From: an uncultured Alphaproteobacteria bacterium
Lineage (GTDB): Bacteria; Pseudomonadota; Alphaproteobacteria; Rickettsiales; Midichloriaceae
Assembly: GCA_903887235.1 (NCBI GenBank)
Contig: CAISOX010000080.1
Span: 1-40,453 of the forward strand
Direction of reading: 5' to 3'
Length of the DNA: 40,453 nucleotides
Position 1 is the first letter of the stretch. Each line of letters opens with the position of its first letter. Below are positions 31,916 through 40,453 of this stretch, piece after piece. The notes under the pieces were generated by a model. It searched no databases and was not told the origin of the DNA. It saw only the letters and a list, made by a program, of their open reading frames with translations. A program made the translations under genes and the position numbers.

Positions 31916-33346
31916 CTACTCTCCCTGAGCTAAGCTAAAACCAATGTTATCATCATAACTAAATAAATTTATAATCGACACTATGTCAAGATCTAATTCG
32001 ACTATTTTCTTATATAATTCTAATACGTTGCTTTGTGAAATCCTGTATTCTTTTTTTGCTTTGAGAAATCTAAATCTGTAAAAATCTACTTCCGCAGTTG
32101 TCAATACTTTTGGCCAAATTAATAAACCTCTATTTGATACCATATACAATTTCAAAATATCATCTAGTTTTTGCAATTGAGCGATCAATTCAGACGTAAA
32201 TTGAATTTTTATAAATATATCTGTTCCAATTAGTTCGCTTTTTTCATTACTATTAAGAGTCTCTTTTATTGAGATTCGTTCATTAGCTGCAGGTTGAAAT
32301 TTACTTATCAGCAAGCTCGGTTTATTATTAAAATTATCAATAACTGCCTGTGTAAATTCAGAAGTTGAAAGCTTTTTTATACTTTTTTCTGAATTAAACA
32401 TATCGGCGGTATGCAGCCCTTCTTCAATAGTCTTTAACCAAGCGTTATAAATCATTTCTGCCTCATGATTTTTTCCTAAATGCTTTAGCATCATTATGGC
32501 AGAATTTAACAATCCCGAGGGATTGGCAATATTTTTTCCTGCAATATCTGGTGCTGAACCATGTACTGCTTCAAACATTGCATATTCTTTCCCAATATTT
32601 GCGCTTCCTGCAAGCCCAACTGAGCCAGACACCTCAGAAGCTATGTCCGACATAATATCTCCATATAAATTGAGAGTAACTATAACATCAAAATTTTCGG
32701 GATTATTTGCAAGTTTTGCTGAAGCAATATCCACCAACATATGCTCCGCTTTTATATTTGGATACTCAGGAGCAATTTTAAGAAAAATTTCCTGAAAGCA
32801 ACCATCGGTAATTTTAAGAATATTACTTTTTGTAACGCAAGTTACCTTGTTACGTTTATTGATTCTTGCATACTCAAATGCGTATCGAATAATTTTTTCA
32901 CACCCTGATGTAGAAACCAATTTCATTGCAATCGTTGCGTTTTGAGTAAATCTATATTCTATACCAGAATATAAATCTTCCTCATTCTCACGGACAATAA
33001 CAACATCCATATTTTTAAATTTACCAACAAATGGATAATAAGATAAAGAAGGGCGAATATTAGCAAATAGCTCTAACGTTCTTCTAAATGTAACATTCAA
33101 ACTCTTATAGCCTGTTCCTAACGGAGTTGTAATTGGAGCTTTTAGCAAGACTTTATTCCTTTTGATCACCTCCCACACATCATCTGATATTCCTGAGGAA
33201 AAACCTTTGTTGTAAATTTTTTCACCAATTTCTATAGTTTCTACCTCTAGACCAGTTTTAGCATGGCTTAAAATCTGCAAAACTGATTCCATAATTTCAG
33301 GACCAATTCCGTCCCCGTATGCTACAGTAATTCTATTATTCATCAT
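31916..33346 (-). CDS. icd: Isocitrate dehydrogenase (NADP-type), long Rickettsia form
   Basis: TCA-cycle enzyme that converts isocitrate to 2-oxoglutarate. Seen: the N-terminal VAYGDGIGPEI, substrate loop NVTFRRTLELFANIRP, IVRENEEDLYSGIE, NLYGDIMSDIASEVSGSVGLAGSANIG with the metal-binding Asp residues, and EAVHGSAPDIAGKNIANP. Residues after about 330 form an extra C-terminal domain, also present in Rickettsia enzymes of about 480 residues. An AGGAG site precedes the first of two adjacent ATGs. It follows tsaB by 23 nt. Confidence 0.94.
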   Translation of the reverse strand: MMNNRITVAYGDGIGPEIMESVLQILSHAKTGLEVETIEIGEKIYNKGFSSGISDDVWEVIKRNKVLLKAPITTPLGTGYKSLNVTFRRTLELFANIRPSLSYYPFVGKFKNMDVVIVRENEEDLYSGIEYRFTQNATIAMKLVSTSGCEKIIRYAFEYARINKRNKVTCVTKSNILKITDGCFQEIFLKIAPEYPNIKAEHMLVDIASAKLANNPENFDVIVTLNLYGDIMSDIASEVSGSVGLAGSANIGKEYAMFEAVHGSAPDIAGKNIANPSGLLNSAIMMLKHLGKNHEAEMIYNAWLKTIEEGLHTADMFNSEKSIKKLSTSEFTQAVIDNFNNKPSLLISKFQPAANERISIKETLNSNEKSELIGTDIFIKIQFTSELIAQLQKLDDILKLYMVSNRGLLIWPKVLTTAEVDFYRFRFLKAKKEYRISQSNVLELYKKIVELDLDIVSIINLFSYDDNIGFSLAQGE

Positions 33347-33369
33347 TTTAAACTCCTATAAGTTAAATT

Positions 33370-33966
33370 TTAAGCGAGATAATTATTAATAATATATTGT
33401 GGCTTTAAATAATTTGATACCAAATTTTTTAAATTTTTTAATTTATGATTTGCAAATTTGGCAATATGCCTTGCATCTAAAAGAAATTTATCATTAACTT
33501 GATCAACATTTCCTACCAAATAAAGCTCCTTTTTAATTTTACTTATCTCATCTTTTGTAATTATTTTGATTGGAGACGTATTGATTTTATTATCAAACTC
33601 CTGAAAATAGTATTTTTCTACTCCTGCCTCAAGTAAAACACCAACATTCTTTTCTTTGTGATTAAAAGCAATTGTAGCTAGATTGCAAATAGGCAATAAC
33701 GGCACTTTTAAGGCGAAATGCAATGCATTACCAACACATATACCAATTCTGAGTCCTGTAAATTTGCCTGGACCAGTTGCCACCGCAATATAATTTAAAT
33801 CGCTAAAGCTTAATTTTAAATCGCTCATAGCTTCTTCTATCATCAAATTAAGCGTTTCTGCTTGCTTGTTTACTTTTTCGTTATTTTTAAAATACACCAC
33901 CTTATCATTTTCAGATATGGCTATAGATGCATATAAATATGATGTATCAAGTGTCAGTCCAATCAT
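33370..33966 (-). CDS. tsaB: tRNA threonylcarbamoyladenosine biosynthesis protein TsaB
   Basis: Non-catalytic partner of TsaD in making t6A37 of tRNAs that read ANN codons. The ASKHA-like fold is shown by GLTLDTSYLYASIAI at the start and IAVATGPGKFTGLRIGICVGNALHFAL (about residues 58-84). Length 198 is typical. It is the first gene of tsaB-icd-dprA. Neither tsaD nor a rimI-type gene is adjacent. Confidence 0.92.
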   Translation of the reverse strand: MIGLTLDTSYLYASIAISENDKVVYFKNNEKVNKQAETLNLMIEEAMSDLKLSFSDLNYIAVATGPGKFTGLRIGICVGNALHFALKVPLLPICNLATIAFNHKEKNVGVLLEAGVEKYYFQEFDNKINTSPIKIITKDEISKIKKELYLVGNVDQVNDKFLLDARHIAKFANHKLKNLKNLVSNYLKPQYIINNYLA

Positions 33967-33990
33967 GTAATATAAAAATATATTTGGAAA

Positions 33991-34019
33991 ATTGTAAGCT
34001 AAGCAATATAAAAATGCAA
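33991..34019 (-). promoter_or_regulatory. Candidate promoter of tsaB-icd-dprA
   Basis: On the minus strand TACAAT (33996-33991) lies 17 bases after TTGCAT (34019-34014), about 25 nt upstream of the tsaB start. The -10 box is good, the -35 box half matched. Confidence 0.4.
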
Positions 34020-34108
34020 ATTCTTAAAATATCCTTGGCAATCTCATAAACTGAAATTGGATAAATTCTAATTGATCGCTAATCATGTTGAGAAATAAAA
34101 GAAATTTG

Positions 34109-34136
34109 TTGAAACTATTCATACTTTATCTATACT
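34109..34136 (+). promoter_or_regulatory. Promoter of the recA operon
   Basis: TTGAAA (34109-34114), a 16-base spacer and TATACT (34131-34136) form a good sigma-70 promoter about 40 nt before the recA ATG. No alphaproteobacterial SOS box (GTTC-N7-GTTC) is visible around it, so LexA control is not indicated. Confidence 0.6.
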
Positions 34137-34175
34137 GCAATTGAGTAAAGCTATACACAAATAAAATTCAAGCTT

Positions 34176-35198
34176 ATGGACAGAGAAAAGGCATTAGAGG
34201 CTGCATTAAGTCAAATAGAGAAAGCGTACGGGAAAGGCGCTATTATGAAGCTAGGCGAAATGGAGGCTCAAAACATTGAATCAATATCATCTGGTTCATT
34301 GGGTTTAGATATTGCCTTAGGAGTGGGAGGCTACCCAAAAGGAAGAGTTATCGAAATTTATGGCCCAGAAAGCTCAGGAAAAACGACATTGACACTTCAT
34401 GCAATAGCTGAATGCCAAAAAAAGGGTGGAACATGCGCTTTCATAGATGCAGAACATGCTTTTGATAGGGGATACGCGAAAAAATTAGGTGTTGATATAG
34501 ATAAGTTGATTTTATCGCAACCAGATTCTGGTGAGCAAGCGCTCGAGATAACTGATACATTGGTCAGGTCAGGAGCATTTGACATGGTTATAATAGATAG
34601 CGTTGCAGCGTTAGTACCTAAAGCAGAAATTGAAGGAGAAATGGGTGATAGCCATGTGGGGTTACAAGCAAGATTGATGAGTCAAGCGCTTCGCAAATTA
34701 ACTTCTAGTGTTTCCAAAACAAACACCATACTATTTTTCATTAACCAAATTAGAATGAAAATTGGTGTAATGTTTGGAAGTCCTGAAACAACTTCCGGGG
34801 GGAATGCGTTAAAATTCTATTCCTCTATAAGGCTTGATATAAGGCGCATTGGTTCCATAAAGGAAAAAGATGTTGTTATAGGCAATCAAACTAGAGTAAA
34901 GGTTGTAAAAAATAAAGTTGCACCTCCTTTTAAGGTCGTAGAATTTGACATTATGTACGGTGGAGGAATTTCAAAAGAAGGTGAGCTCATTGATATTGGA
35001 GTTACCGTAGATGTAATTAACAAATCAGGTTCATGGTATGCATATAAGGATCAAAAAATTGGACAAGGTAAGGAAAATGCCAAGGTATTTTTAAAGGAAA
35101 ATCCTGAAATATCACGGGAGATTAAGGATAGGATATTGGAAATTAAAGAGCTTAATCCAGAAAAATTGGATGAGATTTCTATAAGTAATGCAGATTGA
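34176..35198 (+). CDS. recA: Recombinase RecA
   Basis: ATP-dependent strand-exchange protein for homologous recombination and repair. Walker A GPESSGKT (residues 63-70), [10 protein letters not shown], the L1 loop and the L2 region [17 protein letters not shown], and the family signature [10 protein letters not shown]. Length 340 is standard, with a short C-terminal tail. Its TGA overlaps the next ATG, so ppdK is coupled to it. Confidence 0.98.
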   Translation: MDREKALEAALSQIEKAYGKGAIMKLGEMEAQNIESISSGSLGLDIALGVGGYPKGRVIEIYGPESSGKTTLTLHAIAECQKKGGTCAFIDAEHAFDRGYAKKLGVDIDKLILSQPDSGEQALEITDTLVRSGAFDMVIIDSVAALVPKAEIEGEMGDSHVGLQARLMSQALRKLTSSVSKTNTILFFINQIRMKIGVMFGSPETTSGGNALKFYSSIRLDIRRIGSIKEKDVVIGNQTRVKVVKNKVAPPFKVVEFDIMYGGGISKEGELIDIGVTVDVINKSGSWYAYKDQKIGQGKENAKVFLKENPEISREIKDRILEIKELNPEKLDEISISNAD

Positions 35199-37876
35199 TG
35201 AACAAAGAAAAAGAAGAGTCAAAAAAATATATTTTCTCTTTTGGAAATAATAAAGCCGAAGGAGGAAATCATCTAAAAGGTATTTTAGGTAATAAGGGAG
35301 CTGGTCTTGCTGAGATGAGCAAAATGAAAATACCAGTACCTCCAGGATTTACAATTTCGTCAAAAATATGCAAAGAATTCATTAATAACTCTAATCAACT
35401 ACCAGAATCATTAAAGGAGTTGGTTCTTAGCGCTATGACTCAGCTAGAAAACGCTATTGGATTAAAATTTGAAGATGAGAATAATCCACTGTTGATTTCA
35501 GTTAGATCAGGTGCTCAGATATCAATGCCGGGAATGATGGAGACAATTCTTAATTTAGGACTAAATGATGCAACAGTAAAAGGACTTGCAAAAGTTACAA
35601 AAAATCCCAGATTTGCTTATGATTCTTATAGAAGATACATTGAAATGTATAGCAATGTAGTGCTTGGATTAGACAAGTCAAAATTTGAGGCTATCTTACA
35701 CAACAAAAAAGCTCTTCTTGGCATTAAGAAAGATCAAAATTTAACTGAAGAAAATTTGAAAGATGTTATTGATGAGTATAAGAATTTAGTTAAAAATATT
35801 CTACATAAGGATTTTCCTCAAAATATCACCGATCAACTTTGGAGTGCTATATCTGCAGTTTTTAGATCTTGGAATGTACCGCGTGCTATCAAGTATAGAA
35901 GTATGAATAATATTCCAAATGATGTTGGAACTGCAGTCAATATCCAAGCGATGGTTTTTGGAAACAAAGGGGAGGATTGTGCCACAGGTGTTACATTTAC
36001 AAGAAATCCATCCACTGGTGAAAATGAAATATTTGGAGAATATATTATTAATGCTCAAGGTGAAGACATAGTATCTGGTGTGATTACTCCTAGCCCAATA
36101 AATATAAAATCTAAAGAGCAGTGTTTTGAGGATGAAAAATCACTTGAAGAATTAATGCCAAAGGCTTATCAGGAACTAAAAACCATTCTTCATAAGCTTG
36201 AGTTACATTATAAAGACATGCAAGACGTCGAATTTACGATAGAAAATGGTAAATGTTGGATATTACAAACTAGGTCTGGTAAAAGAACGGCGCAAGCTAC
36301 TATAAAAATAGCGGTGGATATGATGCAGGAAGGTATATTGACTAAACAACAAGCTCTAGATAGTATAGAGCCAGAAATAGTTGAAAAAGTTTTGCATCCA
36401 AGTATTGATCCAAGAGCAACAAAAATATTACTCAGTAAAGGCCTACCTGCCTCACCGGGTGCAGCATTTGGTAAAATTGCTCTTTCCTCAAGCAAAGCGG
36501 AGATAATGGCCAGGCATGGTGAAGTTATTTTAGTAAGAAATGAAACCAATCCAGAAGATATTGGTGGTATAGGAGCTTCTTCTGGTATATTAACAGCTCG
36601 TGGAGGTATGACTTCTCATGCGGCTGTAGTGGCACGAGGTATGGGTAAACCATGTGTTACAGGTGCATTTGAAGTAATGGTTGATAACGAAAAAGGTACT
36701 GTAGAAATTAATAATACGACACTTAAAGAAGGAGAGCTCATTACAATTAATGGCTCAAGCGGTGAAATTTTTTTAGGTAAAGTTGGTACTATACAAACTA
36801 AATTAGACAAAAGCTTTGAAAATTTGATTGAGATAGCAGAAGAATTTGCACTTTTAAAAGTTATGGCAAATGCTGAAACAATAAAAGACGCAAAAGTTGC
36901 TAAAAGTTTTAACGCTTGTGGGATAGGTCTTTGTAGAACCGAGCATATGTTTTTTCAAGAGGATAGAATTAACATTTTTAGAGAAATGATTCTCTCGCAA
37001 AATCTGGAAGAACGCTCAAAAATTCTCAATCAGTTGCTGTTTTATCAAGAAGAAGATTTTTATCAATTGTTTAAAATCATGAGTGGATTGCCAGTAACTA
37101 TTAGATTACTAGATCCACCACTTCATGAATTTTTTCCACAAAATGATGAAGATGAGCTGGGACATATGAGCCAATTAATGTCTCTAAATCTTAAAGATAT
37201 CAAAAATAGGGTCAATTCTCTTAAAGAAGCTAACCCAATGTTAGGCCATAGGGGGTGCAGGCTTGCAATTACATATCCTGAAATATACCAAATGCAAGTG
37301 AAGGCGATCCTTAGGGCAACTCACAGATGCATTAAAGAAGGCATTGTAACTATTCCAGAAATTATGGTTCCATTGGTAATGAATAAAGCAGAATTTATGA
37401 TATTAAAAAATCTTATTATTGATACTGCTAATACGCTTGAAAAGGAATTAAATACTAAGTTTGAATACAAATTAGGAAGTATGATTGAACTTCCTGCTGC
37501 AGTTATCAATGCTGGTGAGATAGCGAGTGAAGCAGATTTTATAAGTTTTGGTACCAATGATCTTACGCAAACATGCCTTGGCATTTCACGAGACGATGCA
37601 GGTAAATTTTTAAGAACGTACATAGAAAAGGGTATTTTTTTTGAAGATCCTTTTGCCTCCATTCATGAACAAACTGTTGGTGAGCTGTTAAAAATGGCGG
37701 TTATAAGTAGTAGAAAGCACAATCCGACCATTAAAATTGGAATTTGTGGTGAACATGCTGGAGATCCTGCTTCAATAAAGTTTTTTAATAAATTAAAAAT
37801 TGATTATATATCCTGCTCCCCTTTCAGGATACCTATTGCCAAGGTATCGGCAGGAAAATATAACACTAAGGTATAA
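35198..37876 (+). CDS. ppdK: Pyruvate, phosphate dikinase
   Basis: Interconverts pyruvate, ATP and phosphate with phosphoenolpyruvate, AMP and pyrophosphate. ATP-grasp region at the N-terminus (GNKGAGLAEM, SVRSGAQISMPGMM), the swivelling phosphohistidine domain with catalytic H474 in GGMTSHAAVVARG, and the TIM-barrel PEP/pyruvate domain with ICGEHAGDP containing catalytic C850. About 892 residues, full length. I start at ATG 35198, which shares its A with the recA stop codon (TGATG); the frame also allows TTG 35195. Likely used for gluconeogenic or pyrophosphate-linked metabolism. Its position inside a repair and processing operon is unusual. Confidence 0.97.
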   Translation: MNKEKEESKKYIFSFGNNKAEGGNHLKGILGNKGAGLAEMSKMKIPVPPGFTISSKICKEFINNSNQLPESLKELVLSAMTQLENAIGLKFEDENNPLLISVRSGAQISMPGMMETILNLGLNDATVKGLAKVTKNPRFAYDSYRRYIEMYSNVVLGLDKSKFEAILHNKKALLGIKKDQNLTEENLKDVIDEYKNLVKNILHKDFPQNITDQLWSAISAVFRSWNVPRAIKYRSMNNIPNDVGTAVNIQAMVFGNKGEDCATGVTFTRNPSTGENEIFGEYIINAQGEDIVSGVITPSPINIKSKEQCFEDEKSLEELMPKAYQELKTILHKLELHYKDMQDVEFTIENGKCWILQTRSGKRTAQATIKIAVDMMQEGILTKQQALDSIEPEIVEKVLHPSIDPRATKILLSKGLPASPGAAFGKIALSSSKAEIMARHGEVILVRNETNPEDIGGIGASSGILTARGGMTSHAAVVARGMGKPCVTGAFEVMVDNEKGTVEINNTTLKEGELITINGSSGEIFLGKVGTIQTKLDKSFENLIEIAEEFALLKVMANAETIKDAKVAKSFNACGIGLCRTEHMFFQEDRINIFREMILSQNLEERSKILNQLLFYQEEDFYQLFKIMSGLPVTIRLLDPPLHEFFPQNDEDELGHMSQLMSLNLKDIKNRVNSLKEANPMLGHRGCRLAITYPEIYQMQVKAILRATHRCIKEGIVTIPEIMVPLVMNKAEFMILKNLIIDTANTLEKELNTKFEYKLGSMIELPAAVINAGEIASEADFISFGTNDLTQTCLGISRDDAGKFLRTYIEKGIFFEDPFASIHEQTVGELLKMAVISSRKHNPTIKIGICGEHAGDPASIKFFNKLKIDYISCSPFRIPIAKVSAGKYNTKV

Positions 37877-37878
37877 AC

Positions 37879-38655
37879 ATGAAACTTATTGATAATTGTA
37901 TTAAATCAATATTTTCTTATAAAAATTTTAAGGAATTATTAAATTCATTAGCATTTGCATTTATTTTTGCATTTATTTTTCAAACATTTATATATCAACC
38001 CTTTAAAATTCCTTCTGGTTCAATGAAGCCAGGATTACAAATCGGTGATTATCTTTTTGTAGAAAAATTTGCTTATGGCTACAACAATAGTTCCCTTTCA
38101 TTCATGCTCAATAGATTTGATTTATTTAACGAATCATTCTTTTTTGATACACCAAAAAGAGGTGATGTTATAGTTTTTTTATTGCCAAGAGATAGTAGTA
38201 TACATTATATAAAAAGGTTGATTGGTCTTCCTGATGATGAAATACAAATTAAAGATGGGCTATTATATATTAATAATGTCGCTGTAAAGAGGGAGTCGAA
38301 GGGGCAAAAAATTGATATAGAGCAAAATGGTATTCCATATGTAAAAAATATTTTTGAGGAAACTCTGCCAAATGGAGTGAATTACACAATATACACAGAT
38401 AATGCTCGAAAAAGCTATCAAAATAACTTTGATCATAATGATACTCCTATTTACAAAGTTCCAAAGGGACATTATTTTTTTATGGGTGATAATAGAGATA
38501 ATTCCATAGATAGTAGATTTTTGAAAAAAGTAGGTTATGTTCCAAAAAACAAAATTCTTGGAAAAGCCAAAATATTATTTTGGACATCTGATTTTTCAGT
38601 GCTAGACTTTATTACGAAGTTCAAAACAAACAGGGCTTTTAAAATGATTGAATGA
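37879..38655 (+). CDS. lepB: Signal peptidase I
   Basis: Inner-membrane serine protease that removes signal peptides from secreted proteins. One anchor helix (about residues 22-38), catalytic S48 in IPSGSMKPGL, catalytic K112 in HYIKRLIGLP, and the late motif FFMGDNRDNSIDSR. Length 258 is normal. It begins 2 nt after ppdK and is followed by rnc after 9 nt. The lepB-rnc-era order is conserved in many proteobacteria. Confidence 0.97.
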   Translation: MKLIDNCIKSIFSYKNFKELLNSLAFAFIFAFIFQTFIYQPFKIPSGSMKPGLQIGDYLFVEKFAYGYNNSSLSFMLNRFDLFNESFFFDTPKRGDVIVFLLPRDSSIHYIKRLIGLPDDEIQIKDGLLYINNVAVKRESKGQKIDIEQNGIPYVKNIFEETLPNGVNYTIYTDNARKSYQNNFDHNDTPIYKVPKGHYFFMGDNRDNSIDSRFLKKVGYVPKNKILGKAKILFWTSDFSVLDFITKFKTNRAFKMIE

Positions 38656-38664
38656 TATTTTTTT

Positions 38665-39339
38665 GTGAAACTAGAACTAGATGATTATAAATTTAAAGAT
38701 ACTAATCTGCTCATAATAGCCTTAACACATCCTAGTGCTGTTAAAAATAAAGTTGAAGACGTAAGTTACGAAAGAATGGAATTTTTAGGAGATAGCGTTT
38801 TAAATGTCGTGATTGCAGATGTTGTATATCATAAATTTAACAACTATACGGAGGGGGAATTATCGATTATTCTTGCCAATCTAGTTAACTCTAAAACAAT
38901 AGTTAAAGTAGCTAAAAAACTTAATATGGGAGAAAAAATTATTCTTGATAATGGAGAGGAGCAGTGCGGTGGCAGGCAAAATCCCAACAATTTAGAAAAT
39001 GTTTTAGAGGCCGTTATAGCTGCTATTTATTTAGATAGTGATTTTATTACTATTAAGGATATTGTTAGTAATTGGTGGGCAGAATTTTTTACTGACGTAA
39101 ACAAGTTATTTCAGAAAGATTATAAATCACAATTACAAGAATTAATCCAAAAAAGGTATAAAATATTACCAAAATATAAAACAGAAGATAAAGATGGTGA
39201 GCCACATGAGCCAATATTTACCATATCAGTATCACTTAAAAATAAGTATAAATTTAAGGCTCAGGGAAAAACAAAAAAAGAGGCAGAACAAAAAGCTGCT
39301 GAGGAAATGTTAAATTTTATTAATAATAACGATGAATAA
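38665..39339 (+). CDS. rnc: Ribonuclease III
   Basis: Cuts double-stranded RNA in rRNA and mRNA maturation. The catalytic signature ERMEFLGDSVL (about residues 36-46), metal ligands again in NVLEAVIAAIYLD (about 112-124), and a C-terminal double-stranded RNA-binding domain (about 150-222, KSQLQELIQKRY and GKTKKEAEQKAAEEML). Starts at GTG 38665. It overlaps era by 8 nt. Confidence 0.97.
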   Translation: MKLELDDYKFKDTNLLIIALTHPSAVKNKVEDVSYERMEFLGDSVLNVVIADVVYHKFNNYTEGELSIILANLVNSKTIVKVAKKLNMGEKIILDNGEEQCGGRQNPNNLENVLEAVIAAIYLDSDFITIKDIVSNWWAEFFTDVNKLFQKDYKSQLQELIQKRYKILPKYKTEDKDGEPHEPIFTISVSLKNKYKFKAQGKTKKEAEQKAAEEMLNFINNNDE

Positions 39340-40189
39340 AAAAATTGGATATGCCTGTCTAATTGGAGCACCTAATTCAGGTAAATCAACGCTTCTGAAT
39401 GCTTTAGTTAATCAAAAAATATCAGCAGTAACGCATAAAGTGCATACCACCAGAGATAATATTAAGGGAATAGTTTCTAAAGATAACACCCAATTAATAT
39501 TTATAGATACGCCTGGATATTTAAAAAATCCAAAATATAAGTTAGAAAAATCTATTACAAAAAAATCGCTTCAAGAAATTAAAAACGTTGATTTTATTTG
39601 CATCATTGTTGATGTAGCAAAAAAAAATTGCTTAAATAATCCATTAATTGACGTAACTTATTTTAATTCTCAAGAAAATTTAATAATTATTTTCAACAAA
39701 GTAGATTTGGTAAAGGATAAAAATCAATTACTTCTTCTCGCCCAAGAAGCTAAAGCTAAAGGATTTAATAATATTTTTATGATTTCTGCCATAAATAATA
39801 AAGGCGTGACAGATTTTTTAAATTACTTAATTACTAATTCTCAAGAGGGAGAATGGCACTATAATGAGGATGAAGTAACTGATAGAAGTATTAAGCAAAT
39901 TGCTGAGGACATAACAATGGAGCAATTGTATAAATTTTTAAATAAAGAAATACCATACAACTTAAAAGTTGAGACGGAATCATGGAAAGAAACACAAAAC
40001 GATGTTACTATACACCAAGTCATTACAGTGTTAAAAGATAGCCAAAAAAAGATTATTTTGGGAACAAATGGAGAAAATATTAAGAAAATTAGTATAATTT
40101 CCAAAAGAGAAATAGAAAAATTAACTGACAAAAAAATACATTTGTATTTATTCATTAAAGTAAGGGATACTTGGATGGATAAGTTGTAG
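39332..40189 (+). CDS. era: GTPase Era
   Basis: Ribosome-assembly GTPase that binds the 3' end of 16S rRNA. G1 loop GAPNSGKST (residues 12-20), G3 DTPG (59-62), G4 NKVD (about 125-128), and a C-terminal KH domain (about 205-285, with IILGTNGENIKKI). Length 285 is slightly shorter than the usual 300. It is the last gene of recA-ppdK-lepB-rnc-era; no terminator hairpin is evident behind it. Confidence 0.97.
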   Translation: MNKKIGYACLIGAPNSGKSTLLNALVNQKISAVTHKVHTTRDNIKGIVSKDNTQLIFIDTPGYLKNPKYKLEKSITKKSLQEIKNVDFICIIVDVAKKNCLNNPLIDVTYFNSQENLIIIFNKVDLVKDKNQLLLLAQEAKAKGFNNIFMISAINNKGVTDFLNYLITNSQEGEWHYNEDEVTDRSIKQIAEDITMEQLYKFLNKEIPYNLKVETESWKETQNDVTIHQVITVLKDSQKKIILGTNGENIKKISIISKREIEKLTDKKIHLYLFIKVRDTWMDKL

Positions 40190-40314
40190 AGGGCATCAAG
40201 TTAAACGAACTTTAGTACTGTATTGAAAATTAAAATCATTTAAAAACACCTTTACTTATAGTTGAGCCAGAATTACAGTAAATTATATAGAACTATTTTA
40301 TGGAAGTGACTATG

Positions 40315-40366
40315 TGTCAATAAGAAAGTAAAAGTGCACCACCATAGGCACGCAAAAGTGCACCAC
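40315..40366. mobile_element. Probable left end of an IS21-type insertion sequence
   Basis: TGTCA at 40315-40319 is followed by GTGCACCACC (40334-40343) and GTGCACCAC (40358-40366), spaced 24 bp. This mirrors the end at 87-138. The element would run to the right, beyond the window. No transposase start is seen before the end at 40453. Bases 40190-40314 show no gene. Confidence 0.5.
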
Positions 40367-40453
40367 TAAAAAGTCAATAAAATAAGAAAATCAGCTCACA
40401 AAAATTACAAATATTAGCAACTAAAAACTTTTTATTAGTATGGGTTGTTGAGA

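Noticed and set aside
33967-34175. LexA/SOS box before recA
   Set aside because: No GTTC-N7-GTTC or similar pair is visible; only an ordinary sigma-70 promoter.
1-40453. tRNA genes and CRISPR arrays
   Set aside because: No cloverleaf-like T-loop sequences and no regularly spaced repeats were seen on either strand; a tRNAscan-type run would settle the tRNA question.

Overview
The window is low-GC, gene-dense bacterial chromosome (roughly one third G+C, short spacers, many 1-30 nt overlaps). Gene content points to an obligate intracellular alphaproteobacterium of the order Rickettsiales: a fused IspDF, pdhC-lpdA apart from the E1 genes, pyruvate phosphate dikinase, a Rickettsia-type long isocitrate dehydrogenase, a DUF3576 lipoprotein, an AmpG-like permease and an AAA-ATPase_like/ankyrin-type accessory protein. 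The flagellar genes fliK and flgD make a flagellum-bearing lineage (Midichloriaceae-like) more likely than Rickettsia itself. This placement is inference from gene content, not from a phylogeny.

Layout. 1-138 looks like the end of an IS21-type element. 260-2601 (minus) is the phospholipid pair psd-pssA, with pssA fused in frame to a secreted lytic transglycosylase. 2732-7132 (plus) is the accessory part: an MFS exporter with a problematic start, a short transposase remnant, a 734-aa AAA-ATPase_like protein with an ankyrin-like tail, and a DUF3576 lipoprotein. 7206-19233 is one long minus-strand envelope and metabolism block: rseP-bamA-skp-ppiD, then pdhC-lpdA-ampG-ispDF-pgpA. 19368-25569 (plus) holds a small lipoprotein, a minimal glutamine-synthetase-like protein, ffh, a fused bamE, a degenerate OmpR-type regulator, fliK and flgD. 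25655-33966 (minus) holds a five-helix DsbB variant with its small partner gene, comF, nuoB-nuoA-fdx-yajC, rluB, pal, dprA, icd and tsaB. 34176-40189 (plus) is a tight recA-ppdK-lepB-rnc-era operon. The window closes in what looks like the opposite end of an IS21-type element at 40315.

Functionally the window is dominated by envelope biogenesis: BamA, BamE, Skp and PpiD for outer membrane proteins, RseP, LepB and YajC for proteolysis and secretion, Pal for outer membrane tethering, Psd, PssA and PgpA for phospholipids, AmpG and the SLT enzyme for peptidoglycan turnover, and DsbB for disulfides. No lipid A gene follows skp, where many relatives carry lpxD-fabZ-lpxA.

No tRNA, rRNA, CRISPR array or complete mobile element was seen. 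No clear-cut new multi-gene system is evident. The most unusual items are two apparent stop-loss gene fusions (PssA-SLT with an internal start site; a small basic protein fused to BamE), an N-terminal duplication in RseP, a minimal glutamine-synthetase-like enzyme, the relocated cysteine pair of DsbB, an ankyrin-tailed AAA-ATPase_like protein, a dispersed 86-bp repeat, and a GC-rich hairpin upstream of ffh.
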